From: Gonapodya prolifera JEL478
Lineage: Eukaryota; Monoblepharomycota; Monoblepharidomycetes; Monoblepharidales; Gonapodyaceae
NCBI GenBank assembly: GCA_001574975.1
Contig: KQ965800.1
Coordinates: 62,001-126,000 of the forward strand
Direction of reading: 5' to 3'
Length of the DNA: 64,000 bases
Part shown: one piece after another, positions 21,982 to 33,527 of the stretch
Numbering within the stretch: the first letter of the stretch is position 1
Layout of the letters: each line of letters begins with the position of its first letter
Notes under the pieces: model-generated
Databases searched by the model: none
Told to the model about the DNA's origin: nothing
What the model saw: only the letters and a program-made list of their open reading frames with translations
Program-made: the position numbers and the translations under genes

Positions 21982-23863
21982 GCTGCTGAATCCGGCAGAG
22001 AGGTGCTGGATGGCTCACAGAGACAGAGCCTGAGCTTCGGGATAGTCGAGAACAAGGTCACCCGGACCGCAACACCGGTTTTGCACATCGGTGAACAAAA
22101 GCAACAGAACATCACCTTCCACGATAGGATGGGATCTGTGGATCAGCAAATCCGCTCCGGAAGGCCCGGTTAGCGACAATTGCTTCATTGCCCGGCATTC
22201 AGTCGCACTTTGTTGTTTCAGTCTCGGCAGCCCCACAAGTATTGCAGAACCCGAGTGGAGCTGTTGTTCAATCGCCTCTGATAGAAGACCGACACTCGAT
22301 GCGACGGGTGCCCTTCCCTTGATCCGATGTCGTGAAAATGAATCAACAAGGCGTCGGGTCGGAGGGTCGGGCCTGAAAGAAAGAGTGTGCATTGCGATGA
22401 ATTCCACCTTCGCGTGAATAACGTCCCACGTATCGCCTCTCCCCCACCTCAACCTCGCTCACGCCTTTTCAACACCCCCTCAACCGCTCCCTCGCTCACG
22501 CCACCGCCGTCGTGGACCGCTCTTCCATATATTACCACCCCGCAACCTTCGCCGCACCGCACAGACATCGTACATTGATTCGTCTTACTTCTCCTGCAAC
22601 TTTGCGTATCTGTCTACACTTCTTGCGTGTGAATGCAGCTCAATCGCTCGGGATCCCCACACCGAACCCTGAAGATCTTCTGAAACAATGTTATCACAAT
22701 CCAGCACCCCCATTTCTCGCTCGCCATATCAGCCGCTTGGTGCCTCACTCTAGCCCTCAAGCACTCAGCGGCGCTCACTCTCCCACCCGCAATCATCTTC
22801 TCCGGCTCTGTCAACAACAAAAGTGTTAGAGGGAATGAGTGACGATTTCGGTGTCTTACTCGGGTATTGGATGAACTTGCGGTATGCGGCGTGGATGGCG
22901 GAGGAGCAGGGTTGTCAAAGATGTAAGTCGTGAAGTCTGAGGACACTTTCGACGAGGGAGTCAGTGAGATAAACGTGTGAAAAGGAATCCACAAACGTCA
23001 ATGCGAAAGCCTTTCGAAGCATATCTTGGGTGGGGGTGGCTGTGTGTTCTGCAAATGCGGCGAGAAGAATGGCCAGGATATTGATCGACAATGGTGCGCC
23101 GTTGAGGGGGAATGGTGGATTGGGGCAGGAAACAGATGCGGTGATGGAACCAAGTAGTACGTTGGGCGTTTCACGAATTATCTTGGCACGGATCAAGTCC
23201 CAGCATCAGCAGGTGTGCGATGGCCGATGTTGAGTCATCGCTTATTGGTTCGAATGGTCGTCAAGTGTACGAAGCGTACGTTTTCGCGACCATCTATCTC
23301 TTCATCTGGCACCTTACGAGGTGCGTTTATTGCTCTGTTCTCCATCCCTGCCATCTCCCCCCACCCAGAGGTCTCAATCGACGTCTTTTTCATAACCGCA
23401 CCCAACACAGCTGTGTTCCTGAACCAGGCCTTCCACGATGCGACCTCTCTACCCGACCCTGTCTCCACGCGTATTTGCAAAAGAATTTTCGGGTGAGGTA
23501 GGTGCTGTTTAAAGCTCTGCAAGGCGCTCGAAGGGTGCGATGTCGGAGACATGGTTGACGTGGCGGTGGTTTTTTGTTCATGGGTTCGGTGTCTCGGATT
23601 GCTTTTGCACCAGAATGGGGTGACGAGGTTGCAGGGCGCACACTGCCGTGTCGCCAAATAGCGGTTTTGCTTTGAGCTATGAAATTTTATTTCCCACGAA
23701 TAAACATTTCAGCCACTCTAGTATCAATGTCCTGACACCGCCACGCGGGTACGCTTGTTCTTGTCGCTTCTCGGATCCGTTTTCGGGCACCAGTAGAGAA
23801 CATGACTCTCCTACAAACGACCAACGTTGTCATCAATATCAGATCCACAGTGTCCGCACAACA
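21982..23863. other. Unresolved region with only weak coding signals
   Basis: Several 60-145-residue frames exist on both strands (for example minus 22015-22452, 22915-23196 and 23235-23657; plus 23215-23501), none with a recognisable domain. The minus frame at 22915-23196 reads like real protein (GAPLSINILAILLAAFAEHT, LTFVDSFSHVYLTDSLVESV) and could be one exon of an unidentified gene. I cannot build a model. Confidence 0.3.
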
Positions 23864-25458
23864 TCACCAGGACATGCTCACCTTATCACGAATTCGGCTT
23901 TGATCAAGCATTTTTTTGCGTTGGGCGGATGACGCAGTTGAGAACATTCCAACCTGGTTCCTTATTTCGTTCCTCACTTCGTCCACGATACCATGCTCGA
24001 CAAAGAGCTCCCAAAGGTCGGACACTTTAGCAGGATCTATTTGCCAGCTACTGACAGCTTAAGAGCCAAGATTGGGATGAGACAAGTCAGCTCAGTGGTA
24101 TGGCATGTAGAATATGAATGCCATCACGACTTACAATTGTCATTCTTCTTCATTTCATACTCGTAAATCCTGTCAATAGTGTCCTTGTGACTCTCCTGCC
24201 AGAAATAGGTGGCGACATTGTAGAATGCCTCGATTTCTTTGTCCGTGTGCTTGGAATTGAGTCCAAATGTGTCCCCGAGCTTTCCTTGGAGGCCTTCACA
24301 GACCACTTCAGCAACATGAATAGAGCGCAACTGTACAGAGCCGCAGGGATTTGCGTCAGCGGGCGTTGGTATTGCGTATGGCACCGGAAGAAACTTACTT
24401 GAGCGGTACATTTTCTCTTGTTACTGGTTAGCATGATGGGCTGAAGCGGACCGGACCTTTCCACGACTGGGACTACGACAGTCGATGACGAGGACGCTGC
24501 CGCAGACGTGTTCGATGTGGGAGATTTCGTAGACGCGCCAGCGGATGTTGCCCTTGGTCCAGCATCAAACGAACTGGCGGTTGTCCGAAACAAGTCCCCA
24601 GATCGGTGAAGTGAGGGAGATGGAGCCAGAGCAGGGTGGTCATAGAGATTCGATGGCGAGCCATTTGGCTCGAACAGCTGTTGAAGGGTTTTGGTTGCGA
24701 CTTGGTGCCGGGAAGAAGCGCTGGGAGTGACAAACGCGTCCGTAGTTATAGGCGAACCATCTGCGCGACGGTCAGGCGTGGCGAGTTGAGATGTAGAAGA
24801 GGAAAACACGATTGCTGCGGGGGATTTAGACTGAGGATTACGATCGACCATTACGTCCACCCCGATTGCACTGGACCCACCTGGCGTGGACGTCTCGCCG
24901 TTTCTCTTCGCTGAATTATATCGGAGTGTCTCGTGTGTCGAAATCAGGCCCGGAGCGAGGTTGTTTCCAGGACTTGCAGTGTTTGATATAGCGGAGATCG
25001 ATGTGGCCGATATAAAAATGGGATCAGCGGATGGCGGATTGCTGGATCCATCCAGCTCCTGGCGTGCTTTCTGAAGCGTCGATTCGGTGTGATCCAAAGT
25101 GGATGAAACGAGTTTGAGCCAGTGTTGCACGTCGGTAAAAGCTCTTTGAACTGTCACAGGATCCGCCAGACCAACTTTTGGTATATCCTGCTAGTCACCC
25201 GTCAAATTATTTGAGACTTTGACGATGGCGGTGAATGAAAGTTGCGTGACTCACGACTGAACGAGAAATCAACGCCTTAAGGTTCGAAGCACAATCAACC
25301 AAGCATGTCTCAAGTTCACCCTTGAATGCGTTAAGCTTCGCAATAGTGGCTGAGCGGGCCGCGCCTGTTGTCAGAGCGAGTGCTTCCCGAACTTGATCGT
25401 TGTCCATATTCTCAGCAATGAGGCGGAGTTCGTCCGAAAAAGGATATGCGGAGGACAT
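23864..25458 (-). CDS. Helical protein of unknown function, paralogue of the gene at 28.8-30.5 kb
   Basis: Exon 1 starts at 25458 (MSSAYPFSDELRLIAENMDN) and encodes an amphipathic helical segment ending CASNLKALISRSV. Exon 2 begins near 25175 with VTVQRAFTDVQHWLKLVSST and a predicted coiled coil (STLQKARQEL). A Ser/Thr/Pro-rich linker of about 200 residues follows, to the GT donor near 24408. Later exons give IHVAEVVCEGLQGKLGDTFG, EIEAFYNVATYFWQESHKDT and finally AVSSWQIDPAKVSDLWELFV with a C-terminal helix (SAQRKKMLDQSRIRDK) stopping at 23864 if no further exon follows. Lack of a signal peptide or TM suggests an intracellular protein. The helical N- and C-terminal parts recur in the paralogue, so they are the constrained parts. 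I recognise no family. Confidence 0.5.
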
Positions 25459-26515
25459 TCGAAGTCAAGGTATGCTTTTATTTTTCTGTAATTGCTTGAA
25501 GACAGATGATATGGGTATCTGAAAACGAAGTCGAAAACCAAGGACGGGAATTAAATTCGACTGAGATTCAGTGCAATGAACAGCAACCAAACTCGTTAAA
25601 TGATTCGCACTCACCTCACTGACTGTTTGGAAAAGCTGGAAAGGACCCCTGTTTTATAAGACCTCGAGGATTCCCCGGATCTGCGTGGCACAGCGATCTT
25701 GCTGGGAGGCACCGTGGCTGTTTCCAACGGCAAGCTCAGCGAATGGACCCGTTGGGACCGCGTGTTGAAATTCTTCCGGACATCCAATCATATTTGACCA
25801 CATAGAAAGAACTAGTTTGATAAGCTAGTAGTTTATCCTTTTCTTTTGTCTTCGTTCTTCGACAGAATCATATTGACGGGTGTGGACCGGCTACAATACA
25901 AACAGATTAAGAGTCTCGCTACGTCTCCACACACATCAAGATGTAGTAGGCCAGGAGTCGAAGGACCCGCTTGCTGTCTGGCGTTACTAGCAGCTAGGAA
26001 CCCTACACCAACAACGAGCCATATTCCCATCTCACCCCCTCTGGAACTGCAGCAAAAGACTGTATCTGGATATCAGACGGAGACTGAGAGGAGAAGTCAA
26101 AGGGAGATAGACGATGGAGTTGTCGGCCTGCAAAAGGAACAGATACTTGACACTGAGAGGTCCCAGGGTAGAGACCCCCAGAGTCAGAGATGACCCAGAG
26201 TCAGAAACACATCGTTACCTGGAGATGGAGCCTGGCGAAATCGCTGAAGCCTCCCAATCGGACTTTGCAGATTGAGGAAGGCGGTGGGTCGATGGGTTTG
26301 CATCGACGAGGTGGAAAGCCCACCATCCAACCTCTACTCAAATCGTTTGGAATGAGGCAATTGACCTTGGAAGTTCAAAAGGACAGTTTCGTCTGAATAT
26401 AGCGATCGATTTAAACAAAAGAGCAACACAACATAACGACTCTAAACTCGTCCAAGCTGCTCTGCTCCAATATTTTATGTAATGCTATAAGTCATTCACG
26501 TCTGCGAAGTGCCAA
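25459..26515. other. Intergenic stretch, possibly with repeat-derived sequence
   Basis: About 1.05 kb. A 115-codon plus-strand frame at 25846-26193 is rich in Thr, Glu and Arg and has no domain I can name. Its composition loosely resembles low-complexity polyprotein linkers, but nothing diagnostic is seen. Confidence 0.3.
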
Positions 26516-28139
26516 CTATTTCAGTACTTTGTCCGCCTCATCTCCCCTCCTGCTCTTACGCTTCCTCTCCAGACGCAGCTGTAAATCATTCTTAGGCGTT
26601 GGTATCGATGGTGGGTTGGCTTCCCTCATTTTGTCGGACCCCGCACAGCCAGCCAAAGACACGTTCTCCAGCGCATTCTCATTCCCTTCCCATACTTTCT
26701 GTGCACCCATCGCAACGTTTGCACACTCCTCCAGATCGATGTGCCGCAGGCGCGGAAACCCGTAACCGAGTCTACCCCTCGCAGGTGTTGGCGTCTCATC
26801 CCCGGATATGTCATCCACACTTTCGTCCGTTTCCACAATGACCTCCTCGCAATTGCATTTGTAGCCCACGCGTCTTCGCTCACGTCCACAACCTCGAGAT
26901 GCGGCAGTGTTGCGAGGTATGTGATGGCCATGTCAACGGTGAGAGGTATAGAGGGAAGGTCTGTTGCAGCTCGGGATGTTTGAATCGAGGAGGGTTGGTT
27001 CAGCGAGGGAAAGAACACTGTTGTGGTCACAATGAAGCAAAACCGTGTTCAGATTGGGGTAAAGTGGCTTCAGAAGAAACAAAGGAGTCTAAATTACCAA
27101 CTATCCGTCTCAACAAAGAAATCCCGCGCATTCACTCGCAAGTTCCTACAGTACACTGCGACGACTACCAGGGAGTATGCCGTGACTACAAGTCGATGGT
27201 AGGTAGTACGCTTGCTATGCCATGATGCGGATGACTCGTAATATTCAGCAATGAAGGTGGTACTGCTGTTGTGAAAGTAGATGTTTTGTCATCGTTAACG
27301 GTAGGGTGTGGGGTGAAAAGACTCAAGAACATCCCTACCCTGAATTAAATGTATCAGAACCTGAATGAAAACCATCCCAAACAAGAACTGACCGAGTTCT
27401 TGCAATATTTCCCGGAACTGACCAGCTTGCAGCTCTTCACGCCTCACCTGCAACCAAGCTTGCTGCCCTTCTCCCTCTCGTGACCACGCTGGCCACGGCA
27501 AAGTAATGTATGATCCATCGCACTGTTTATGTTGCCCTCGTCATAGGCATCTGTTGTCTGCTCGCTAAGATCGATTTCGCAGACGTGGAGGCCGATGTTC
27601 GGAGTGAAGGAATGAGAGCGCAATATCCCAATGACGAATTGCTCCCAGGAGAGTGTGGATGCGAAGCGAGGACGGGCGTAGAGCTAAGGTGTGGTGATGC
27701 TATTCAGACCTTCGACAAGTCACGCGAATGAATACAGTGAGAAGCACGGGGAGGTGGAAAAGAGGTACAGCCACGAAAGCATGCAGGGAACGTGAAAGAT
27801 ACCACGTGAGTCCTGTGATTCCTGGGATCTCCGCAATGGGAACGTAAACTCATCTTTCGAAGTCAAACTTAATGCCGCCAATGCCCTCTGCGTCTCCATC
27901 CTCCCGTCAACAGATGAATGAAGCATTACATTCCTAAGCAGCTCCACAGGCAAGTTTCCGTGAGTTTTTAGGGAACCATCACGCGGAATTTCCGTGACTA
28001 GGAGCTTCGGCACGTCTGTCGGGGATCCACAAGAAACGAAGGGGGAAAGATCGAGCGAGAGTCGGTGAACATGTTCCCGGCAGGATTCTTGATCCACGAG
28101 GGGTTGTGGTGTTGGATCTGCTTTTGCTGATTTCGACAA
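26516..28139 (-). CDS. F-box/LRR-like protein (approximate model)
   Basis: F-box proteins recruit substrates to SCF ubiquitin ligases. Near the 5' end the minus strand encodes HGNLPVELLRNVMLHSSV followed by ALAALSLTSKDEFTFPL. This fits the F-box pattern 'LP-x-E-[IL]L-x-x-[IV]... L-x-x-LSLTSK'. Downstream exons carry leucine-repeat-like segments: DMAITYLATLPHLEVVDVSE near 26900, and FPRLRHIDLEECANVAMG with NALENVSLAGCAG. The C-terminus is basic (RLERKRKSRRGDEADKVLK) and stops at 26516. The middle (27050-27700) cannot be joined confidently, and one frame change near 26860 is unexplained. The overall layout (N-terminal F-box, C-terminal LRRs) is plausible, but the family call rests on short motifs. 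Confidence 0.4.
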
Positions 28140-28839
28140 ACAACCAAGATTTCAGGGTTGGCGAGGAGGACGTTGCTCGGCTTGTTTCCGTCCTGTTCCG
28201 AGGTAGGTCGTGCATCTTGCGGTAATTCCGCGCTGTTCAAGATTGTGCTGGTGTGGTTCGCTTGCTTGAGGAGCAAAAAGCGAGAGCTAAGGTTGCTTAA
28301 GGACCGGCTAAATGTACCTTTCTCATCAGTCCAAGCTCGAATTGCTACGTGGGTATTGGTAAGATGCGAGCTGGCTCATCGACTGCCGCGCCAGGTGTTG
28401 TCAACCACTCCTCCAAACCCTCACATTGGAAACATTGGGCGGCTTCGAGAAGAGGCAACATCTCCATGAGGCTGTAGAGTTAATCGGCCAATGCGAGGAG
28501 GTGACAAGTACACGTAGTTGTATTCATGATATAATCCGAGCACCAAAACATAAATACTGCACAAAACAAAAGTTCAAGACTTCGTAAACTTCAGATGCAT
28601 CCGAACGCCGTTGCCCGTTCTCTAACTAGCTCCGAACGCGCACGGCGGATCCCAACGCCACCGCGTTCCGTTTGGCAACACGACATTACCCAGTCCGTTT
28701 TCGATCAGTTGTGTTGACACTTGGTTGGCGCGTCAGTCATGTCTGGGATCACTTCTGGACACCGGAAGATGCATGGACGTTGTATGAAATGAATGGGAAA
28801 CGTTCCGTATTTAGAGCTCAATTGTGCACATATCAGGAG

Positions 28840-30473
28840 CAGAAATACGGTACTCACTTGCGTTTGCGTCTTCCTCGGCACGAGCATTTTCTCACGTTCT
28901 GCAGTTGATGCAACGGGAAACCGTCGAAAAAAGTTGGTGATGTACGATTCAAGGTTTTCCTCATGGAGACAACCCCAGAAACGCGGTAATTCGCCATATT
29001 CAAGCAAAATCAAATGTGAAGGACAAGACAAACTCATTAAAACACAATACGTAGGCAAACATACAGTATCTTACACTTACTGTTAAGTTGTTCGGCTTTC
29101 TTGGCCTGAAAATCGTCCAAATCCGCGGTCAAATCGTTCTCGTCGAGCTAATTGTGCATAGCAGTGTTGAAGAGGTGCTCGAGACTGAGCACATCGTTTC
29201 CCTCGAGACCCAATGTAGGGCCTGATGTCCATTTGAACATGTCAGATACGAAGGAGGGTACGGAAACTAGAGTCGTGTTCGACTGCAGGTTACATGATCA
29301 GCGTTGTGCGCACTTCGACCATCTCAGGAGGTGACGCGGCTACTACCCATTTCCAGATGGTGTTGCAATTGTCTAAGGCTGTAACTTGGGCCAGTCGAGT
29401 CGACAACCGGTGAAGTACGATGAGATGGGTTCTGAGCTGGCTGGAGAGATGGAACGCGCTTCTGAGTTGCGAATGGTGATGGAACAAAGAGTACTTTGAC
29501 GTCGATGCATTGGGTCGGAAGTTATGGGCAGGCGCGTTGCTATGAATGAAGGTAAACGCGGGTTTCTTCGTGGTAGAAGACGTCGCGGTGGTTGCGGAAA
29601 ACCCAGTCGACGTGGCTGCGGGATGAGACGGAGTGAACGGTGCAAGCGCTTGTCCCAACTCCACTGCGGGCGGGGCTCCATTACGAGCATCAGTTAATAC
29701 TCGAGATTCCGAATGAATAGGTGTGTTGCAATGTGTTGCAACCACCGTCGGAAGTGCGGCACCTACTTGCGGGTTACAGAATGTTAGGTTATAATGGATA
29801 GGGAAGTTTCGACCGAAGAATGGAGGACACGCACCTTGCGAAGAAACACTTGACTGATATTGGGCGACGGTGGACGGGCCAGTCGGTGAGTCCAGTGGTA
29901 CACAGCGAGGGATCGAAGAGGGTGAATTGCGCTGCACATTTACCCTCTCCGTTTCACACGAGGCCGTCGTCCAGGTGGTCACTTGAGTAAGTTTGGTCCT
30001 ACGAAATGCGCCTTCCGTGAATTCCAAGATGGAACCGAGGAGAACGTGCCAGCGTGAGCATCACAATGGACGTTTCGAGCGATGTTGAAGTACTGCTGGC
30101 ACCAACCCTGCTCAACAGCGCCTTTGTAAAAGGGAAAGTGCAACGAACGGCAAAGAAGAAATGCCCATGCAAAGAATGGAAACAGATACGTACAAATGAA
30201 GCCGCAACATTTCTCTTTCAGTTCTTCAATGAGTCCCTCCACCCACATCTCACATGCACCACTGTGACCCTTGAGATAAGACATTTCAGACAGTTTTGTA
30301 TCAAGTACTTGCAGCTCCACAACACGGGCGCGAATCACCGGGTCTTCTATGATGTTCAAAACGAGGTATTGATTTGAGACAGGGTGTACAGCGGGTGGTA
30401 ACTCTAGTACATGATGTTGGCTAAAACGAGGGGATACAAGTTGATTCATGTGCGATAAAGCTTGTGATTGCAT
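28840..30473 (-). CDS. Helical protein of unknown function, paralogue of the gene at 23.9-25.5 kb
   Basis: The best start is at 30473 (MQSQALSHMNQLVSPRFSQH), with a first exon ending ...EELKEKCCGFI at a GT donor. Long Ser/Thr/Pro-rich coding sequence follows (about 29290-30000). Then come GPTLGLEGNDVLSLEHLFNT and LTADLDDFQAKKAEQLN, and a C-terminal exon YGELPRFWGCLHEENLESYI and FFRRFPVASTAEREKMLVPR. The last piece aligns with FSTASSAQRKKMLDQSRIR of the 24-kb gene, and the acidic-helix exon occupies the same position, so the two are diverged duplicates. A TAG codon lies between the LEHLFNTAMHN and LDENDLTADLDDF pieces in the simplest reading, so this copy may be broken or have an intron I cannot place. 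Confidence 0.4.
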
Positions 30474-31013
30474 CGATTCCGTCGTGTTTGGCGGGTTTTG
30501 TGGCGGAAACGTGGCGGAAACGTGTTGAGAAGTTTCGTGGTGAAGACTCCCGATGAATGGCGTCTCCTGGGCGTCGATCCCGTCCCCTTTAATAGCCCTG
30601 CCAGGTAGTCTTTGCTGTTCGCGTCACAAGGTCTCGGAGCGGCAGGTAAGTGTGGTCACGGGACCGCGGGACTCTGTGGCTGAATGGTTCAGGCGTTGCG
30701 GATCGCTGGAGAACTCACTCGAAATCAAAAGGCGCTTTGGGAATTATTCTTTTCTTGGCGACGCCGTCATTTTTTGCATGCGTCCCGCAATGGTGGATTT
30801 GAATCATTCAAGCGACTTCGAACGACGCATTACAGTAAATTGGACGGGACCAGTAAATGTGAAGTAACATTCAAATTTACAAGGAATATTGTGATGGCAT
30901 CACCTTCTTTTTCGCTTGATTTGATTTTTCACGGTACGTATTCGATTTTTCCCAAACAAAAACATCCGACCCCCTTTTATGCAAGAATAATCACCGCCAC
31001 ACCTATTCAAGCA

Positions 31014-33237
31014 CTAGATCTTACTCTTTGTTCCTGAAGTGTGAACGGTCTTAAAGTAGTTCCCGAAATCGAATTCAAAACTGTCCACTCACCCTCTCCA
31101 CTCTGCTGCACGGGCACCACCGTCCCAGGATTCATTATCCCATTTGGATCAAAGTGCCTCTACGAGCGCCAAGTCCAAATCAACACAGTTATAAGCCTTT
31201 CGACGATCCACTTCACCACCCCCTTGCACAAACTTCGACTCACCTTGATCGCCCTAACCGTATCGGTCCACACCGCCCCCTTCTCCCGCTCGTAGAACAC
31301 GGCGAGATCCTTTCCTACAGCGTGGTGGTGCGTCAGCGTGCCCCCGTGGTCCAGAACGCATGTCGTGAACTATTGGGGATGTGATGTTGAATGTCAATGT
31401 CAGGACTTGCTGAAGACAAGGCACGGAGCGGCGAGGAATAGGATTGACTCACAGCGGTCTTCATGCGGTTCCATTCGGAGATCGCAGCGTTGGGTGAGCT
31501 CGGGCGGAACGCCACGGTGAAGTACATTGCAGGACCTGCACAAAACGATTCCACTGAGTCACGCCACTCCACCACCGCACCAGCGCCACCACGTCCTCAC
31601 CATCGGTGTACACGTGCGTATACCTCGTAGTCACAACCGCCTTTCTTTCCCTCGCGACGGCCTCAACCCCAGTCTTGAGCTCCTCCCACCGCGACCAGGA
31701 GCACGCCGTCTCGAACGTCTCGAGCCAGAACCCCCGCAGAAGCAGAGCGTCGCGGAGGTAGGGCACGGTAATAAAGGAGGACCGGAACGTGGCGGACTCA
31801 TCCGCGGCGGGAGATTCCGTGTCTGTACCACCGGGGGCAACAACCAACCCACCGAACTTCCGCGCAAGGGCGATAGCCGGCGCCATGCACCGCGTCTCAA
31901 GATCTCCAACATGAGCGCTCTCGAACCCCAACAACAGACATGCCTGGTCCAGCCGCACATCGCCTCCAATCCCGTACGCGCGGCTCTCGGCGCCGTCCAC
32001 GAGGCGGCACTGTGCGGGGTACAAGCTCGCCTGTACGATGGCTCTTGTCGCTTCCGACCCTTTAGCAAAGGAGGGGAACACAAGTGTCGTTGCGACTCTG
32101 TGCTGTGGCGGGTGCTGAACCCGGAGGCGACACTGAGTGACGATCCCCAAGATCCCCTCCGAACCCAGGAACACACGGTCCGGGGTAGGCCCTGCGCCAC
32201 TGGACGGGACGGGGAGCGTGTCGATAATCCCCCTGGGTGTTATGATGCGAAGTGAGACGACGAAGGAGTCGATGTGGGTGAGGTTGGTGGCGTAGTGCCC
32301 GCCCGAGCGCGTCGCGAGCCAGCCCCCGACAGTGGCGAGCTCCCAGGCCTGTGCGACGGGTGTGGTGGTTGGTGGTGTTGTGATATTGCGATAGAATGTG
32401 TGCAGGCCATGGTGACGTACCTGAGGGAAGTGCCGCAACGTAAGGCCCCATTTCCGCAGTTGGGTGTTCAGCCCGGGCCCCGTGACGCCGCCTTGCACGA
32501 GCGCTGTCATGTCGGTGGTGTTCGCCTCGAGCACTTTGTTGAAGTGCTTGGTCATGTCGACTGACGACCTCACTTATGCAATAAATACTGTTCACGGCAC
32601 GCATTCCAAGTCTTTGCTCACCCGCAACCACCCTCGTCGCTCCCTTAAGTGGCTCTGTGCCCGCAGCGACAGTCGTTCCGCCACCAACGGGAATGACGTG
32701 CGTGGCAGTGCGGTCAGCCCAGGCGAGGAGTGCCACGATATCGGATTCGGTCCGCGGTAAGGCGACATAGTCGGGTGGGTTGGAGAAGCCGCCCAGAATG
32801 GCTCTGAAGATGTCGCGTGTGGACCTGTTCATTCGATCCAGTCGAATTAATCAACCGAAGACAGCTCAGACTCTATGATTGCTCCCACCTGCCATACGAA
32901 AGTCTCATGCGCGTCTTAGGATCGTCGGAACATATCTGGCGCACTTCCGCCGGCGCGTCGGCAAGGTTGAACCGGGGTTTTCGGAGCCCACGAGCGATTG
33001 CGGCAACGTCCGGCGGGAAGAGTGTGTAGTTGGGTTTTCCGAGGAGAAAACGGTAGGATTGGAGGGCGGAATCGACTTGGGGCGGTTCGGCTGGCACGAA
33101 GAGTTGGACCGTGTTTGCGTCCAAGTCCAGACGATGAATGAGAACGCCGCGCTCGTTAGTTGAAGCACGATCGACAAAGACAGCTTACGCGTGTCAGCGT
33201 ATCCCCATCCCCAGACTGAAAGCTCCCGGGCTGCCAT
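31014..33237 (-). CDS. AGPS: Alkyldihydroxyacetonephosphate synthase (ether-lipid synthesis)
   Basis: AGPS is a peroxisomal FAD enzyme that swaps the acyl chain of acyl-DHAP for a fatty alcohol, the committed step to ether lipids. The start MAARELSVWGWGYADTRK matches the conserved 'WNGWGYNDS' opening. FAD-domain motifs follow: YVALPRTESDIVALLAWADR, VIPVGGGTTVAAGTEP, GVTGPGLNTQLRKWGLTLRH, LATVGGWLATRSGGHYATN, LRIITPRGIIDT and FLGSEGILGIVTQCRLRV. The second half has GFWLETFETACSWSRWEEL, TRYTHVYTDGEDVV and the active-site His cluster THHHAVGKDLAVFYEREKGA. The last clear coding piece is HFDPNGIMNPGTVVPVQQ. A 59-bp GT-AG intron (31034-31092) would join it to a 20-nt final exon ending TKSKI and stop (31014). 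SKI is a plausible type-1 peroxisomal signal. No N-terminal PTS2 is visible. Intron joins near the N-terminus are approximate. Confidence 0.88.
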
Positions 33238-33527
33238 CGTCGTTTGATTTGTCGGGCTTATTTTACCCGCCCCGTTACCTCAGCTTTGTAGACAAAATGC
33301 AAGAGTACCTAGGCATGCAATGCCTGTGAGACCATGGAATATTCTCAGAACTCGTTCTGAGCTTGAAGTGTGACATATATACTGTACCTGTCCAACGTAC
33401 TGTTTGCATTCCACCAGATAACGGGCTTATTTCACACTGTTCCTCTAGCTGGTCTTCACTACGGTATATGTGACACTGGTGCTGCTCAACCTTCACTCAA
33501 TTCATTCAATTGATTCAATTTCAGAAC
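33238..33527. other. Intergenic region between AGPS and the F-box pseudogene
   Basis: About 290 bp separating divergent units. I see no gene. It should hold the AGPS promoter. Confidence 0.4.

Noticed and set aside
25846-26193. Plus-strand 115-codon frame considered as a retroelement polyprotein piece
   Set aside because: Only composition suggests it; there are no diagnostic residues, terminal repeats or neighbours.
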